A stretch of 64,000 nucleotides of DNA from Azophilus sp965199705 (GCA_965199705.1 OZ241359.1:2666001-2730000), one strand, 5' to 3'; shown: positions 36,918 to 45,908, counted from the stretch's first letter. Program-made: numbers and translations. Notes: a model not told the origin generated them from the letters alone.

Positions 36918-37493
36918 ATGACCGAGCTGGCACTGATCCTGATCGGCGCGCTGCTGGTCAACAACTTTGTGCTCGCCCAGTTTCTTGGCCTCTGCCCGTT
37001 CCTGGGGGTCACCACGCAGCTGAGCCAGACCGCGGTCATGGCGCTTGCAACCAGCTTCGTGCTGACCTTCTCGGCTCTCGCCAGTCATCTACTGCACCAG
37101 TACCTGCTGCTGCCATTCGGCCTGGCGTGGCTGCGAATCATCGTCTTCATCACGGTAATCGCCAGTGCCGTGCAGTTCACGGAGCTCTACCTGCGCGCCA
37201 CCAGCTCCGTGGCGCACAGACGTCTCGGCATCTACCTGCCGCTCATCACCACCAACTGCGCGGTGCTCGGCGTGGCCCTGATGGTGGCCGGCGAACGCCT
37301 GAGCCTGGCGGAAACCGTCCTGTTCGGGATCGGCGCGGCCAGTGGCTTCAGTGGCGTACTCATCGTGTTTGCCGCCATGCGAGAACGGCTTGAGGCCTCG
37401 GACGTGCCGGTGGCGTTTCGCGGAGCGCCGGTCGCTCTGGTCAGCGCCGGTATCCTGAGCCTGGGTTTTCTCGGGTTTTCCGGCCTCGTCTGA
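36918..37493 (+). CDS. rnfA: Rnf electron transport complex subunit A
   Basis: Integral membrane subunit of 191 residues with about six helices. It carries the RnfA signatures NNFVLAQFLGLCPFLGVTT near the N-terminus and LPLITTNCAVLGVAL in the centre, with the conserved cysteines that hold a membrane [2Fe-2S] cluster between RnfA and RnfE. First gene of an A-B/C-D-G-E operon immediately after metG. Confidence 0.96.
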   Translation: MTELALILIGALLVNNFVLAQFLGLCPFLGVTTQLSQTAVMALATSFVLTFSALASHLLHQYLLLPFGLAWLRIIVFITVIASAVQFTELYLRATSSVAHRRLGIYLPLITTNCAVLGVALMVAGERLSLAETVLFGIGAASGFSGVLIVFAAMRERLEASDVPVAFRGAPVALVSAGILSLGFLGFSGLV

Positions 37494-37500
37494 ACGCGCC

Positions 37501-38400
37501 ATGGCCGCTGCCATCCTGCTGGCTGCACTGGCCGCCTCTCTCGGCCTGGCCCTGACGCTGGCGAGGACGCGCCTGCCAGCCGATTCCGGGCAACTGATCG
37601 AGGCCATCAACGCCCTGCTGCCACAAACGCAGTGCGCCCAGTGCGGCCATGCCGGTTGCCGGCCCTATGCCGAGGCGATTGCCGGCGGCGCGGCGCTCGA
37701 CCTGTGTCCGCCCGGTGGCCCGGAAACACACAGGGCCTTGCAGCGGTTACTCGCCAGCGACACCGGCCAGCCGCCGTCGGCGCCAGCCGCCGTGGTCGCC
37801 GAGGTGCGCGAAGAAGACTGCGTTGGTTGCTTCCTGTGCGTGGAGGCCTGCCCCGTGGACGCCATCGTCGGCGCGCCGGGCTACCTGCACACCGTGCTGG
37901 CGGATCAATGCACCGGCTGTGAACTCTGTCTGCCCGCCTGCCCAATGGACTGCATCGAACTCCTTCCCGCTGCGGGGTCTTCTGGCCCATCGCTCACCGC
38001 AGCTTCCGATCAGACGCGCCCCTGCATCGGCTGCAATCGCTGCGAGCCTGTCTGTCCGGCCGACCTGGCGCCTCAGTACCTGCTTCGCCTGGTGCGCGCC
38101 GGGCAGGTCGAGTCCGCCTCGACAGCAGGCTTGTCGCGCTGTATCGAATGCCATCTCTGCGACCGCGCCTGCCCCTCCGACATTCCACTTGCCGCCGGTT
38201 TCTCGGCAGCCAAACGCCAACTTGCCACCGACGCCGCCAAACTGCACAGAGCAGAAACGGCAAGGGCGCATTTCGAAGCCCGGCAGGCGCGCCTGGACGC
38301 CGCCGAGCAGAAGGCGCAGGCACGACGCCAGCGAAGGCTGTCCCGGATCTCGCACCAGGAACCGGAGCCCAACATGTGGCCAGATCAGGTGGCTGATTGA
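37501..38400 (+). CDS. rnfB: RnfB fused to the C-terminal ferredoxin domain of RnfC
   Basis: A 299-residue protein; E. coli RsxB has 192. Residues 1-155 are RnfB: an N-terminal membrane helix, the Fes domain (Cys45, 48, 53, 69; TQCAQCGHAGC ... CPPGG), then two 4Fe-4S motifs (Cys107-117 and 137-147). Residues 172-282 instead match the tail of RnfC: CIGCNRCEPVCPADLAPQ, then CIECHLCDRACPSDIPL, then AKRQLATD and the charged helix HFEARQARLDAAEQKAQARR. The NADH/FMN-binding body of RnfC is absent here and anywhere between rnfA and rnfE. The join (about 155-172) has no stop or frameshift. The gene overlaps rnfD by 4 bases. Confidence 0.9.
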   Translation: MAAAILLAALAASLGLALTLARTRLPADSGQLIEAINALLPQTQCAQCGHAGCRPYAEAIAGGAALDLCPPGGPETHRALQRLLASDTGQPPSAPAAVVAEVREEDCVGCFLCVEACPVDAIVGAPGYLHTVLADQCTGCELCLPACPMDCIELLPAAGSSGPSLTAASDQTRPCIGCNRCEPVCPADLAPQYLLRLVRAGQVESASTAGLSRCIECHLCDRACPSDIPLAAGFSAAKRQLATDAAKLHRAETARAHFEARQARLDAAEQKAQARRQRRLSRISHQEPEPNMWPDQVAD

Positions 38401-39332
38401 AAAATCTGCTGGTCAGCCTGTTCGATCAGCGCCCTGGCGCCACATCCGGGCTCGGCACGCCGCAGATCATGTGGTGCGTCTGCGCCGCGCTGACGCCGGG
38501 GCTCGCCGTGGCAAGCTACTTTCACGGCAGCGGCTATCTGACCAACCTGGCGGCCATTCTCCCCGCCGCCTGGCTGCTTGATTTCGCCTGCGCGCGGCTG
38601 CGACGCAAGCCATTTCAGCCCGGCGACGGTTCGGCAGCGGTCACCGCCATGATCCTCGCGCTCGCCTTGCCGCCGAGCGCCCCCTGGCCACTGCTGCTGA
38701 CAGCGACTGCGGGCGCCATCGGCCTGGCGCGTCAGTTGTACGGCGGCCTGGGCCACAACCTGTTCAACCCGGCCATGGTCGGCTACGCCATCGTTCTGAT
38801 TTCCTGGCCATTGGAAATGTCGCAGCACGACAGCCTCACCGGCGCCACGGCGCTGACGGAATTCAAGTATCGGGGCGAGACTGCGCTGGAGTCGCTGTTT
38901 CAACATAATCCGGCATTCGGGCGCATCGGCGACGCCGCCTGGGAATGGATCAACCTCGCCTATGCCGCCGGTGGCCTGCTGCTCTGGGCGTCCGGCCTCA
39001 TCGCCGCGCCGGTAGTCGCCGGCTATCTGCTCGGCGTCGCGCTGCCCGCCTTCGTTCTGGCGCCTGACCAGGGTCTCGCGCTGGTGGGCTTTCACCTGTT
39101 TTCCGGCGGCATCCTGCTGGCGGCCTTCTTCGTGGTCACAGACCCGGTGACGCACCCCGAAACCCGACTCGGCCAGTGGATCTTCGGTCTGCTGGCGGGC
39201 GTCATCACCTTCGTGATTCGCGTCTGGGGCGCCTATCCGGATGGCATCGCCTTTGCCGTACTCATCGCCAATGGCGCCACGCCGTTGATCGATCACTTGT
39301 GTCGGCGGAAGAGCAGGACATCGGGGCAGTGA
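38397..39332 (+). CDS. rnfD: Rnf electron transport complex subunit D
   Basis: Membrane subunit of 311 residues, starting at TTG 38397 within a TTGA overlap with the fused rnfB. RnfD carries covalent FMN on a threonine; here DSLTGATALTEFK contains the expected S/T-G-A-T site with Thr151. Further signatures are GGLGHNLFNPAMVGYA and FFVVTDPVTHPET. Slightly shorter than the usual 340-350 residues. Confidence 0.94.
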   Translation: MKNLLVSLFDQRPGATSGLGTPQIMWCVCAALTPGLAVASYFHGSGYLTNLAAILPAAWLLDFACARLRRKPFQPGDGSAAVTAMILALALPPSAPWPLLLTATAGAIGLARQLYGGLGHNLFNPAMVGYAIVLISWPLEMSQHDSLTGATALTEFKYRGETALESLFQHNPAFGRIGDAAWEWINLAYAAGGLLLWASGLIAAPVVAGYLLGVALPAFVLAPDQGLALVGFHLFSGGILLAAFFVVTDPVTHPETRLGQWIFGLLAGVITFVIRVWGAYPDGIAFAVLIANGATPLIDHLCRRKSRTSGQ

Positions 39333-39973
39333 AGGACAGCGCGAACAGGCCTGGCTGGCGCACATACTGGCGCAATGCACTGGTTGCTGGGCGCACGGGG
39401 GACATCCTGCGCCTGACCGCCCTGGCCGTCGGCTGCGCCCTTCTGTTGGCCTGGATTGACGCCATCACCAGTGATGCCATCCACGAAAACCGGACAGTGC
39501 ACGCCTGGCAAGCCGCCTCCGACATTCTCGGTCGCCCTGTCCGCCAGAACGACTCGGCCTGGCAGAACCAGACACTGCGGCTGGCGACCGGCGTCTGCCT
39601 GCAGAGGGGCGAAGTCGAGGGCTATGCCGGGCGTGTGGCGTTGCTGGCGGGATTCGATCATGCGGGAGAACTCGTCGGGGTGCGAGTGACCCGGCATCAG
39701 GAGACGCCGGGCATCGGCGACTTCATCTCACTGAGGCACAATCTGCGGACGTCCGCCATGCAACCCATATCCGCCGGGCCGGCGCAAACCCGAGGCTGGC
39801 TGTTCCGATTCGAGGCAACACCCGCGGCTGAGGTGGACGCCATAAGCGGCGCCACCATTACCAGCAACGCTGTCAAACGGGGCATCGCCCGCCTGGTTGC
39901 AGGCTTTCACGAAGACGCGGCCAAGGCCGGCTGCCGGTCGCATGGCGCCTTGACGCCGGCAGCAAATACGTGA
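39329..39973 (+). CDS. rnfG: Rnf electron transport complex subunit G
   Basis: Periplasm-facing subunit of 214 residues with one N-terminal membrane helix (about 27-47). The flavinylation motif AISGATITSNAV holds Thr176, the site where ApbE attaches FMN. HQETPGIGDFI is also typical, although it is usually HxETPGLGD. GTG 39329 overlaps the rnfD stop as GTGA and is the best start. Confidence 0.93.
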   Translation: MKDSANRPGWRTYWRNALVAGRTGDILRLTALAVGCALLLAWIDAITSDAIHENRTVHAWQAASDILGRPVRQNDSAWQNQTLRLATGVCLQRGEVEGYAGRVALLAGFDHAGELVGVRVTRHQETPGIGDFISLRHNLRTSAMQPISAGPAQTRGWLFRFEATPAAEVDAISGATITSNAVKRGIARLVAGFHEDAAKAGCRSHGALTPAANT

Positions 39974-40665
39974 CGACGAAGAACATACCTGTTCTGGACC
40001 AGGCTCCGGGTGTCGCAGGCGGGCTGCGGCTTGTGCGCGAGTCTGCCCTGGAACGCAACCCGGCCTGGGTGCAACTGCTGGGGCTCTGTCCGCTGCTCGC
40101 CGTCAGCAACAGCCTGGTCAACGCACTCGGGCTCGCCTTGGCGAGCAGCTTCGTCCTGATCGGATCGGCGCTGGCGATTTCCGCACTGCGCCAGGCGATT
40201 CCGCAATCCCTGCGTCTTCCGTGCTTCGTGCTGGTCATCGCCACCTTGACCACGCTCAGCACAATGCTGCTGGAAGCCTATGCCTTCGGCCTGTATGAGA
40301 GGATCGCCTTGTTCGTGCAGATCATTGTTTCCAACTGCATGATTCTCGGACGCATTGAAGCGTTCGCCAGCCGCAGGAACACAGTCTCCGCCGGTCTCGA
40401 CGCGCTGGGCGCCGCGTTCGGATTCGGGCTGGCGCTGATACTGCTGGGCAGCGTCCGGGAGGTGCTTGGCCAAGGCACGCTGTGCGCCGACATGACGCGC
40501 CTCTTCGGCCCCGGCGCCGCCGCCTGTCAGATCGACTTCAGTGGCGGCCGGCCACCCTTGCGCCTGGCGCTGTTGCCACCTGGAGCGTTTATCATTGCCG
40601 GCCTGCTGCTCGGCCTTGGCCAAGCGTTGCCACGACGCAGCAAGCCCGATGAGCAAACGGCATGA
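39970..40665 (+). CDS. rnfE: Rnf electron transport complex subunit E
   Basis: Membrane subunit of 231 residues related to RnfA. Signatures: NPAWVQLLGLCPLLAVSNS near the N-terminus and FVQIIVSNCMILGRIEAFAS, both containing conserved Asn-Cys elements. GTG 39970 overlaps rnfG (GTGA), and the 3' end overlaps nth (ATGA), so the entire operon is tightly coupled. Confidence 0.95.
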   Translation: MTTKNIPVLDQAPGVAGGLRLVRESALERNPAWVQLLGLCPLLAVSNSLVNALGLALASSFVLIGSALAISALRQAIPQSLRLPCFVLVIATLTTLSTMLLEAYAFGLYERIALFVQIIVSNCMILGRIEAFASRRNTVSAGLDALGAAFGFGLALILLGSVREVLGQGTLCADMTRLFGPGAAACQIDFSGGRPPLRLALLPPGAFIIAGLLLGLGQALPRRSKPDEQTA

Positions 40666-41294
40666 ACCGCGAGATACGCTCCGAGATATTTGCCCGGCTG
40701 CGGGCCGAGAACCCCAATCCCACCACGGAACTGCGCTTCGCATCCGCTTTCGAACTCCTGATTGCGGTGATGCTCTCGGCCCAGGCTACAGACGTCAGCG
40801 TCAACCAGGCGACCGGGCCCCTGTTCCGGGCGGCCAACACCCCGGAGTCTCTGGCTGCCCTCGGTATTGAGGGGCTGACGCCGTTCATCCGGCGCATCGG
40901 CCTGTTCAACAGCAAGGCCAGGCACATCATCGCGACCTGCGAGCTGCTGATAGAGCAACACGGCGGTCAGGTGCCGACCAACCGCGAGGCTTTGGAAGCC
41001 CTGCCGGGCGTTGGCCGGAAAACCGCCAACGTGGTGTTGAACACCGCCTTCGGGCAACCCACGATGGCGGTGGATACGCACATCTTTCGAGTCGCCAACC
41101 GCACACGCATCGCACCTGGGCGCAATGTTCGGGAAGTGGAAGACAGATTGCTGCGGCGAATTCCAAAGCCGTTCCTGAAGGATGCCCACCATTGGCTGAT
41201 ACTGCACGGGCGCTATGTCTGCGTCGCCCGCAAGCCGCGCTGTGGCGCCTGCATCATCGAGGACTTGTGCGAGTATCGCGACAAGACGCCTTGA
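40662..41294 (+). CDS. nth: Endonuclease III
   Basis: Base-excision repair DNA glycosylase/AP lyase for oxidised pyrimidines, 210 residues. Helix-hairpin-helix LPGVGRKTANVVLNTAFG with the catalytic Lys, then the conserved VDTHIFRVANR Asp. The C-terminal iron-sulfur loop has cysteines spaced C-x6-C-x2-C-x5-C (CVARKPRCGACIIEDLC). Its placement at the end of rnf is conserved in Gammaproteobacteria. Confidence 0.97.
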   Translation: MNREIRSEIFARLRAENPNPTTELRFASAFELLIAVMLSAQATDVSVNQATGPLFRAANTPESLAALGIEGLTPFIRRIGLFNSKARHIIATCELLIEQHGGQVPTNREALEALPGVGRKTANVVLNTAFGQPTMAVDTHIFRVANRTRIAPGRNVREVEDRLLRRIPKPFLKDAHHWLILHGRYVCVARKPRCGACIIEDLCEYRDKTP

Positions 41295-41318
41295 CCCGTC
41301 TGGCGCGTTCGATGCAGC

Positions 41319-41345
41319 CCGGATATCCCGCTATCCCATATCCGG
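41319..41345. terminator. Inverted repeat between convergent nth and argG
   Basis: CCGGATAT and ATATCCGG form a perfect 8-base-pair stem with an 11-base loop, in the 75-base gap between the convergent ends of nth and argG. The location suits a two-way terminator, but no T-run follows on either side. Confidence 0.35.
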
Positions 41346-41369
41346 TCGGCTTGGGGAAGCGTCCCTGGG

Positions 41370-42623
41370 CTATTCCAACCGCCTTCGGGCTCGGGCGCCG
41401 AGTCGCAAACGAAGGGCGTTCAGGCGGATGAAGCCGGCTGCGTCGGCTTGCGCGTAGGCGCCTTCATCTTCCTCGAAGGTTGCGATTTCGGCATCGTACA
41501 GGCTGTTCCCGGAGCGCCGCCCGAGCACCGATACCTGCCCCTTGTACAGCTTCAACCGCACCTCGCCGGATACATCTTCCTGGGAAACGTCGATCAACGC
41601 CTGCAATGCCCGGCGCTCCGGCGACCACCAGTAGCCGTTGTAGATCAGGCTGGCGTAGCGCGGCATCAGATCATCCTTGAGGTGCGCGAGTTCGCGATCC
41701 AGAGTAAGGGATTCGATGGCCCGATGCGCGGCCAGCAGAATCGTGCCGCCCGGCGTCTCATAGCAGCCGCGCGATTTCATCCCGACATAGCGGTTTTCCA
41801 CCAGGTCGTCGCGGCCGACGCCATGCTCGCCCCCGAGCCGATTCAGATGCACCAGCAATTCGGCCGGGCTCAGGCGTTCTCCGTCCACGGCAACCGGGTC
41901 GCCGCCAACAAAGGTCACTTGCAGTTCAGCAGGCGTTTCGGGCGCATCCTCCGGCGCCCGCGTCCACCGCCACATGGCAGCGTCCGGCGCCTGCCAGGGA
42001 TCCTCCAGGCCGCCGCCCTCGTAGGAGATGTGCAGAAGATTGGCGTCCATCGAATAGGGCGAGCCGCCGGCACGCCGATAGTCCACCGGAATCTGGTGGC
42101 GCTCACAAAATGCCATCAGCGCTTCGCGCGAGTTCAGATCCCATTCTCGCCAGGGCGCGATCACCTCGATATCCGGGTTCAGAGCGTAGGCCCCGAGCTC
42201 GAATCGCACCTGATCATTGCCCTTGCCGGTGGCGCCGTGTGCGATCGCGTCCGCGCCGGTCTCGGCTGCAATCTCCACCAGTCGGCGCGCGATCAGCGGA
42301 CGCGCAATGCTGGTGCCGAGCAGGTAGGCCCCTTCGTAGAGGGTATTGGCCCGAAACATCGGGAAGACGTAATCGCGCACAAAGGTTTCACGCAAGTCTT
42401 CCACGTAAATCTCGCGCACGCCCATGGCCTCGGCCTTGCTGCGCGCCGGCGCCACCTCCTCGCCCTGGCCGATGTCGGCGGTGAAGGTAACCACTTCGGC
42501 GCCACGGTCTGCCTGCAACCAACGACAGATAACGGAAGTATCCAGCCCGCCGGAATAGGCCAGAACGACTTTTTTTCCCACCTTTCGCGAAGCTCCATGC
42601 AGCGCCAACGCCAGCGCGCGCAT
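41370..42623 (-). CDS. argG: Argininosuccinate synthase
   Basis: Joins citrulline and aspartate in arginine synthesis. 417 residues from ATG 42623. The ATP-binding P-loop is VVLAYSGGLDTSV, followed by family segments FTADIGQGEE, GTSIARPLIA, HGATGKGNDQVRFE, VENRYVGMKSRGCYETPGG and YNGYWWSPER. The first 14 residues from this ATG are not conserved, so a GTG within KVGKKVVLAYSGG (about 42581) may be the actual start. Confidence 0.95.
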   Translation of the reverse strand: MRALALALHGASRKVGKKVVLAYSGGLDTSVICRWLQADRGAEVVTFTADIGQGEEVAPARSKAEAMGVREIYVEDLRETFVRDYVFPMFRANTLYEGAYLLGTSIARPLIARRLVEIAAETGADAIAHGATGKGNDQVRFELGAYALNPDIEVIAPWREWDLNSREALMAFCERHQIPVDYRRAGGSPYSMDANLLHISYEGGGLEDPWQAPDAAMWRWTRAPEDAPETPAELQVTFVGGDPVAVDGERLSPAELLVHLNRLGGEHGVGRDDLVENRYVGMKSRGCYETPGGTILLAAHRAIESLTLDRELAHLKDDLMPRYASLIYNGYWWSPERRALQALIDVSQEDVSGEVRLKLYKGQVSVLGRRSGNSLYDAEIATFEEDEGAYAQADAAGFIRLNALRLRLGARARRRLE

Positions 42624-42846
42624 GATAGCCCAGAAGCGCTTGATGCCTCGCAGGGACGGGCCTTGAAGGTGGATGTCACATCCTCGCCAGGCGTTCGGAC
42701 GACCATACTTCGCACATTCGCGCTGCTTCGAGCCAAACGCCCAAGCTGTGTTACCGATACAATGCGCCTTTGAACGCTGTCTGGCCGGGTGCGCGAGTTT
42801 CACGCCACATCCGCGCTGCAGCGAGCCCGGAGCCTGCGCCCTGGTC

Positions 42847-43497
42847 ATGAGCAGCAACTGGATGGCAACGCGCTTTCGAGGCTACCTGCCGGTGGTCATT
42901 GACGTGGAAACCAGCGGCTTCGAGCCGGAACGACACGGCATCCTGGAAATCGCCGCCGTCATGCTCGATTGCGACGCGGGCGAGCTGGGGATACACAGCA
43001 CCCGCGCCTGGGCAGTGCGTCCGCGTGCGGATGCGGAAATCAGCAGCGAATCCCTGCGCGTAAACCGGATCGACCTGAACGACCCGCTGCGCCAGGCGAT
43101 ACCGGAGCGCGAAGCAATCGCACAACTCTTCGCGCTCACGCGGCAGGAAATCAAGCGCCAGGGCTGCCATCGCGCCCTGATAGCCGCGCACAACGCGGCC
43201 TTTGACGCCGGCTTTCTGCGCGCTGCGGTGCTGCGCGCCGACCTGAAGCGGGACCCGTTTCATCCCTTCACCACCCTGGACACGGCTGCCCTGGCGATGG
43301 GCGCATACGGCCATACGGTGTTGCGCGAAGCCTGTCTGCGCGCCGGTATCGACTACGACAAGAACCAGGCGCACAGCGCACTCTACGATGCGGAGCGCAC
43401 GGCAGAATTGTTCTGCGCAATCATCAATGGCTGGAATCGGGCGCTTGGCGATCAGGCCGCCTGGCTAAACCCGCCAAGCGCAACCGACAAGCCATAG
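42847..43497 (+). CDS. rnt: Ribonuclease T
   Basis: DEDDh 3'-5' exoribonuclease that trims tRNA and other stable RNA 3' ends; works as a dimer. 216 residues. Exo I is VIDVETSGFEPERHGILEIA (D and E ligands), exo II is ALIAAHNAAFDAGFL, exo III is KNQAHSALYDAERTAELF with the catalytic His. ATG 42847 gives the normal start. It is divergent from argG and convergent with grxD. Confidence 0.95.
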   Translation: MSSNWMATRFRGYLPVVIDVETSGFEPERHGILEIAAVMLDCDAGELGIHSTRAWAVRPRADAEISSESLRVNRIDLNDPLRQAIPEREAIAQLFALTRQEIKRQGCHRALIAAHNAAFDAGFLRAAVLRADLKRDPFHPFTTLDTAALAMGAYGHTVLREACLRAGIDYDKNQAHSALYDAERTAELFCAIINGWNRALGDQAAWLNPPSATDKP

Positions 43498-43526
43498 CGG
43501 TGCGGGCCTCTCGGCAGAGCTCCAAC

Positions 43527-43546
43527 CCGTGCGCGTAGGCGCACGG
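43527..43546. terminator. Hairpin between convergent rnt and grxD
   Basis: CCGTGCGC and GCGCACGG form a perfect 8-base-pair stem with the loop GTAG, located midway between the convergent ends of rnt and grxD. No T-run is present, so it is a candidate terminator only. Confidence 0.45.
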
Positions 43547-43556
43547 CTCGCCGGTG

Positions 43557-43895
43557 TCAATCGGAGACAGCCGCCTTGACGAGCGGCGCGAGTTCGCCGC
43601 TGTCGTGCATCTCGGTGACGATATCGCAGCCGCCCACCAGTTCGCCCTCGACATAAAGCTGAGGGAAAGTCGGCCAGTCGGCATAGGTGGGCAAGGCAGC
43701 GCGAATATCCGGATTGCTGAGCACATCGACATAGGCAAAGCGCTCGCCACAGGCAACCAGGCATTGCACCGTCTGTGCAGAAAAGCCGCACTGAGGCGCT
43801 TGCGGCGACCCCTTCATGTAAAGAAGCACCGGGTTCTCCTCGACCTGCGCCCGGATTCTGGCCAGAGTATCCGCATCTGTAGCCGCGTTGCTCAT
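43557..43895 (-). CDS. grxD: Monothiol glutaredoxin (Grx4/GrxD type)
   Basis: A 112-residue monothiol glutaredoxin that binds and delivers [2Fe-2S] clusters with glutathione. The active site CGFS (Cys36) sits in the family context KGSPQAPQCGFSAQTVQ, and ADWPTFPQLYVEGELVGGCD contains the conserved cis-Pro and glutathione-binding residues. Confidence 0.96.
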   Translation of the reverse strand: MSNAATDADTLARIRAQVEENPVLLYMKGSPQAPQCGFSAQTVQCLVACGERFAYVDVLSNPDIRAALPTYADWPTFPQLYVEGELVGGCDIVTEMHDSGELAPLVKAAVSD

Positions 43896-43995
43896 GCTTG
43901 CCGCCTCGCTTTTCTTGCCCGGTTACCTGCTGTTTCCCCTCTTGCTGCGCTCACGGGCTTGCCGGACCGCCAGAGATACCTGATGATTGTAAGGC

Positions 43996-45156
43996 ATGAC
44001 ACCCCAAACGAACACCCGCGCTTCGCGGTTCGATCACGTCGTGGACAGACGCGGCACGCATGCATCCAAGTGGGAGCGCTACGCGGGGCGCGACATTCTG
44101 CCCTTCTGGGTGGCCGATATGGATTTTCCAGCCGCGCCGTTCCTTTTGGATGCACTGCACAAACGGTTGCAGCACGGCATCCTCGGCTATACCGAGACGC
44201 CTGAATCGCTCACCGAGGCATTCCTCGGTTGGCTCGATCGCCATTATGGCTGGCGGGCGCGCCCGGAATGGCTGGTATGGATTGCCGGTGTGGTGCCGGG
44301 CACGAATCTGGCGGCTGCCGCCTCGGCCATGGATGCGTCCGTCGCGCTTGCGGCCAGCATCCTGATTCCGACGCCGGTGTACTACCCCTTTTTGAGCGTG
44401 CCCGCCAACGTTGGCATGGGTTCAATCGAGGCGCCAATGCGTCAATGCGAAGCGCGCTGGGAAATGGACTTCGACGCCATGGAAGCCGCGGTCGATGCAA
44501 ACACCCGGATGATCCTGATCGCCAATCCGCAAAACCCGACCGGGCGCGTCTATACCGAGGCCGAACTGTTGCAGCTGGCGAGATTCGCGGAGCGCCATGA
44601 CCTGGTGATCTGCTCTGATGAGATACATTGCAGCCTGGTGCTGGATCCGGGCGCGCAGCACATCCCCATCGCCAGCCTGGCCCCGGAAATCGGCGCCAGA
44701 ACCATCTCCCTTTATTCCGCTACCAAGGCCTACAACATCCCGGGGCTTTCCTGCGCTGTCGCAGTGATTCCAGACCAACACCTGCGTCAGGGTTTTCGCG
44801 CCAGTCAGCGGGGGCTAGTGACGCGCCTTGGACCCTTGGGCATCGTGGCGACTGAGGCAGCGTTTCGGGACAAGAGCGATTGGCTGCCCGAGCTGCTGGA
44901 CTATCTTCGCGGCAATCATGCGCTGGTGCAGGCTGCCGTGGGCGAACGCATGATCAGCGCACAGGCCACCTGCCTTGCATGGATCGATGTGCGCGACCTG
45001 GAGATCGCCGACATCCCGGCCCACTTCGAGCGTTTCGGTCTTGGCCTTTCCAACGGCGCCGATTTCGCGGGCCCGGGGTTCGTGCGCTTCAACTTCGGCT
45101 GCCCGCGCAGCCTGCTGAAGGAAGGCCTGGAGCGCTTGAAATCAGCGCTGCGCTAG
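43996..45156 (+). CDS. PatB/MalY-type cystathionine beta-lyase (aminotransferase fold)
   Basis: PLP-dependent C-S lyase of 386 residues. It begins FDHVVDRRGTHASKWERY, the PatB signature, followed by FWVADMDF. ANPQNPTGRVY, SDEIHCSLVL and SATKAYNIPG, with the PLP-binding Lys244, are standard fold-type I elements. It cleaves cystathionine or other cysteine S-conjugates to a thiol, pyruvate and ammonia. The ends of this gene and the next (minus-strand) gene overlap by 4 bases. Confidence 0.92.
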   Translation: MTPQTNTRASRFDHVVDRRGTHASKWERYAGRDILPFWVADMDFPAAPFLLDALHKRLQHGILGYTETPESLTEAFLGWLDRHYGWRARPEWLVWIAGVVPGTNLAAAASAMDASVALAASILIPTPVYYPFLSVPANVGMGSIEAPMRQCEARWEMDFDAMEAAVDANTRMILIANPQNPTGRVYTEAELLQLARFAERHDLVICSDEIHCSLVLDPGAQHIPIASLAPEIGARTISLYSATKAYNIPGLSCAVAVIPDQHLRQGFRASQRGLVTRLGPLGIVATEAAFRDKSDWLPELLDYLRGNHALVQAAVGERMISAQATCLAWIDVRDLEIADIPAHFERFGLGLSNGADFAGPGFVRFNFGCPRSLLKEGLERLKSALR

Positions 45157-45713
45157 TCGCTTGCGTTACCAGGGGCCGGTTCGCCCTCCGACGGCAACGA
45201 AGGCAGCGGCGGGAACAGTGGCAATTCCTGTTGACTCTGGTCAGCGCCAGAAAGCAGAAGCCGGTACTCACTCACTGCCTCCAGGCGGCGGCCATCCGGC
45301 AGTTCGTCTCCCACCCCGAAGCGCTGAACGCCCTGCTCCGGCAACTCCAGGAGAATCGCCGTCTGATCCGCCATCCAGAGCACGCCGACGAAGCCCATGG
45401 CGCGCAGCTCCGGATTGAGCGCATCCGCCGCACCTGCCTGCGTCTGAGCTTCGCTCGCCCGCCGGGTCTGAAGACTGGCCAGTGATTCGCCGCCCCAGCG
45501 CGAAGACGCCAGAAAGTGCGCCAGGTCTTCTTCGCCAGGGTCCCTATCCAGAGCCGAAGACGACGGTGTTTCGACTGTCTCGCCAGTTGCGCCACCTCGG
45601 GACACGGGCAGCAGCCAAGCGGACAGGACAAGCGCCAACCAGGCGCCAGCCAGCACCAGCAGCCCTCGCCGGGATGCGAATCTCGCCAGTTTCAGGGGTG
45701 TGCCGAAGACCAT
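45153..45713 (-). CDS. GspC-like single-pass protein (type II secretion C-subunit HR domain)
   Basis: A 186-residue protein with an N-terminal cytoplasmic stretch, one membrane helix (LLVLAGAWLALVLSAWLLPV), a low-complexity linker and a C-terminal domain. The segment GFVGVLWMADQTAILLELPE, then FGVGDELPDGRRLEAVSEYR, follows the GspC homology-region pattern (L-x-GVV ... Y-x-VGD-x-L-x-G-x-x-L). No other type II secretion gene is in the window, so it may belong to a system encoded elsewhere. ATG 45713 is chosen because the upstream extension has no membrane-topology sense. Confidence 0.6.
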   Translation of the reverse strand: MVFGTPLKLARFASRRGLLVLAGAWLALVLSAWLLPVSRGGATGETVETPSSSALDRDPGEEDLAHFLASSRWGGESLASLQTRRASEAQTQAGAADALNPELRAMGFVGVLWMADQTAILLELPEQGVQRFGVGDELPDGRRLEAVSEYRLLLSGADQSQQELPLFPPLPSLPSEGEPAPGNASD

Positions 45714-45879
45714 GAGGGTCGATTCAGTGCAATGACGTGGCCATGTTACGCGAACTTTGCGCCTGACGAGACCGCCCGTGGCAAAGGTGATTGCCCTGGA
45801 GCCATCCTTGATCCCAACAACCAATTGGAGGACAGGGTGAATCACCCTGCTCGATCAGCGTCCTGGCGCGATGTTCGAA

Positions 45880-45885
45880 TATAAT
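45880..45885 (+). promoter_or_regulatory. Candidate -10 element upstream of rfbC
   Basis: A perfect TATAAT in the 195-base divergent gap between the GspC-like gene and rfbC, 23 bases before the rfbC ATG. No good -35 hexamer occurs at 16-18 bases upstream, so an activator or extended contact would be needed. Confidence 0.3.
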
Positions 45886-45908
45886 TCCAGGGTGTTCAGG
45901 ACGACGCC

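Noticed and set aside
41295..41369. tRNA or small RNA between nth and argG
   Set aside because: The 8-bp inverted repeat does not extend into a cloverleaf and there is no TTCGA-type loop.
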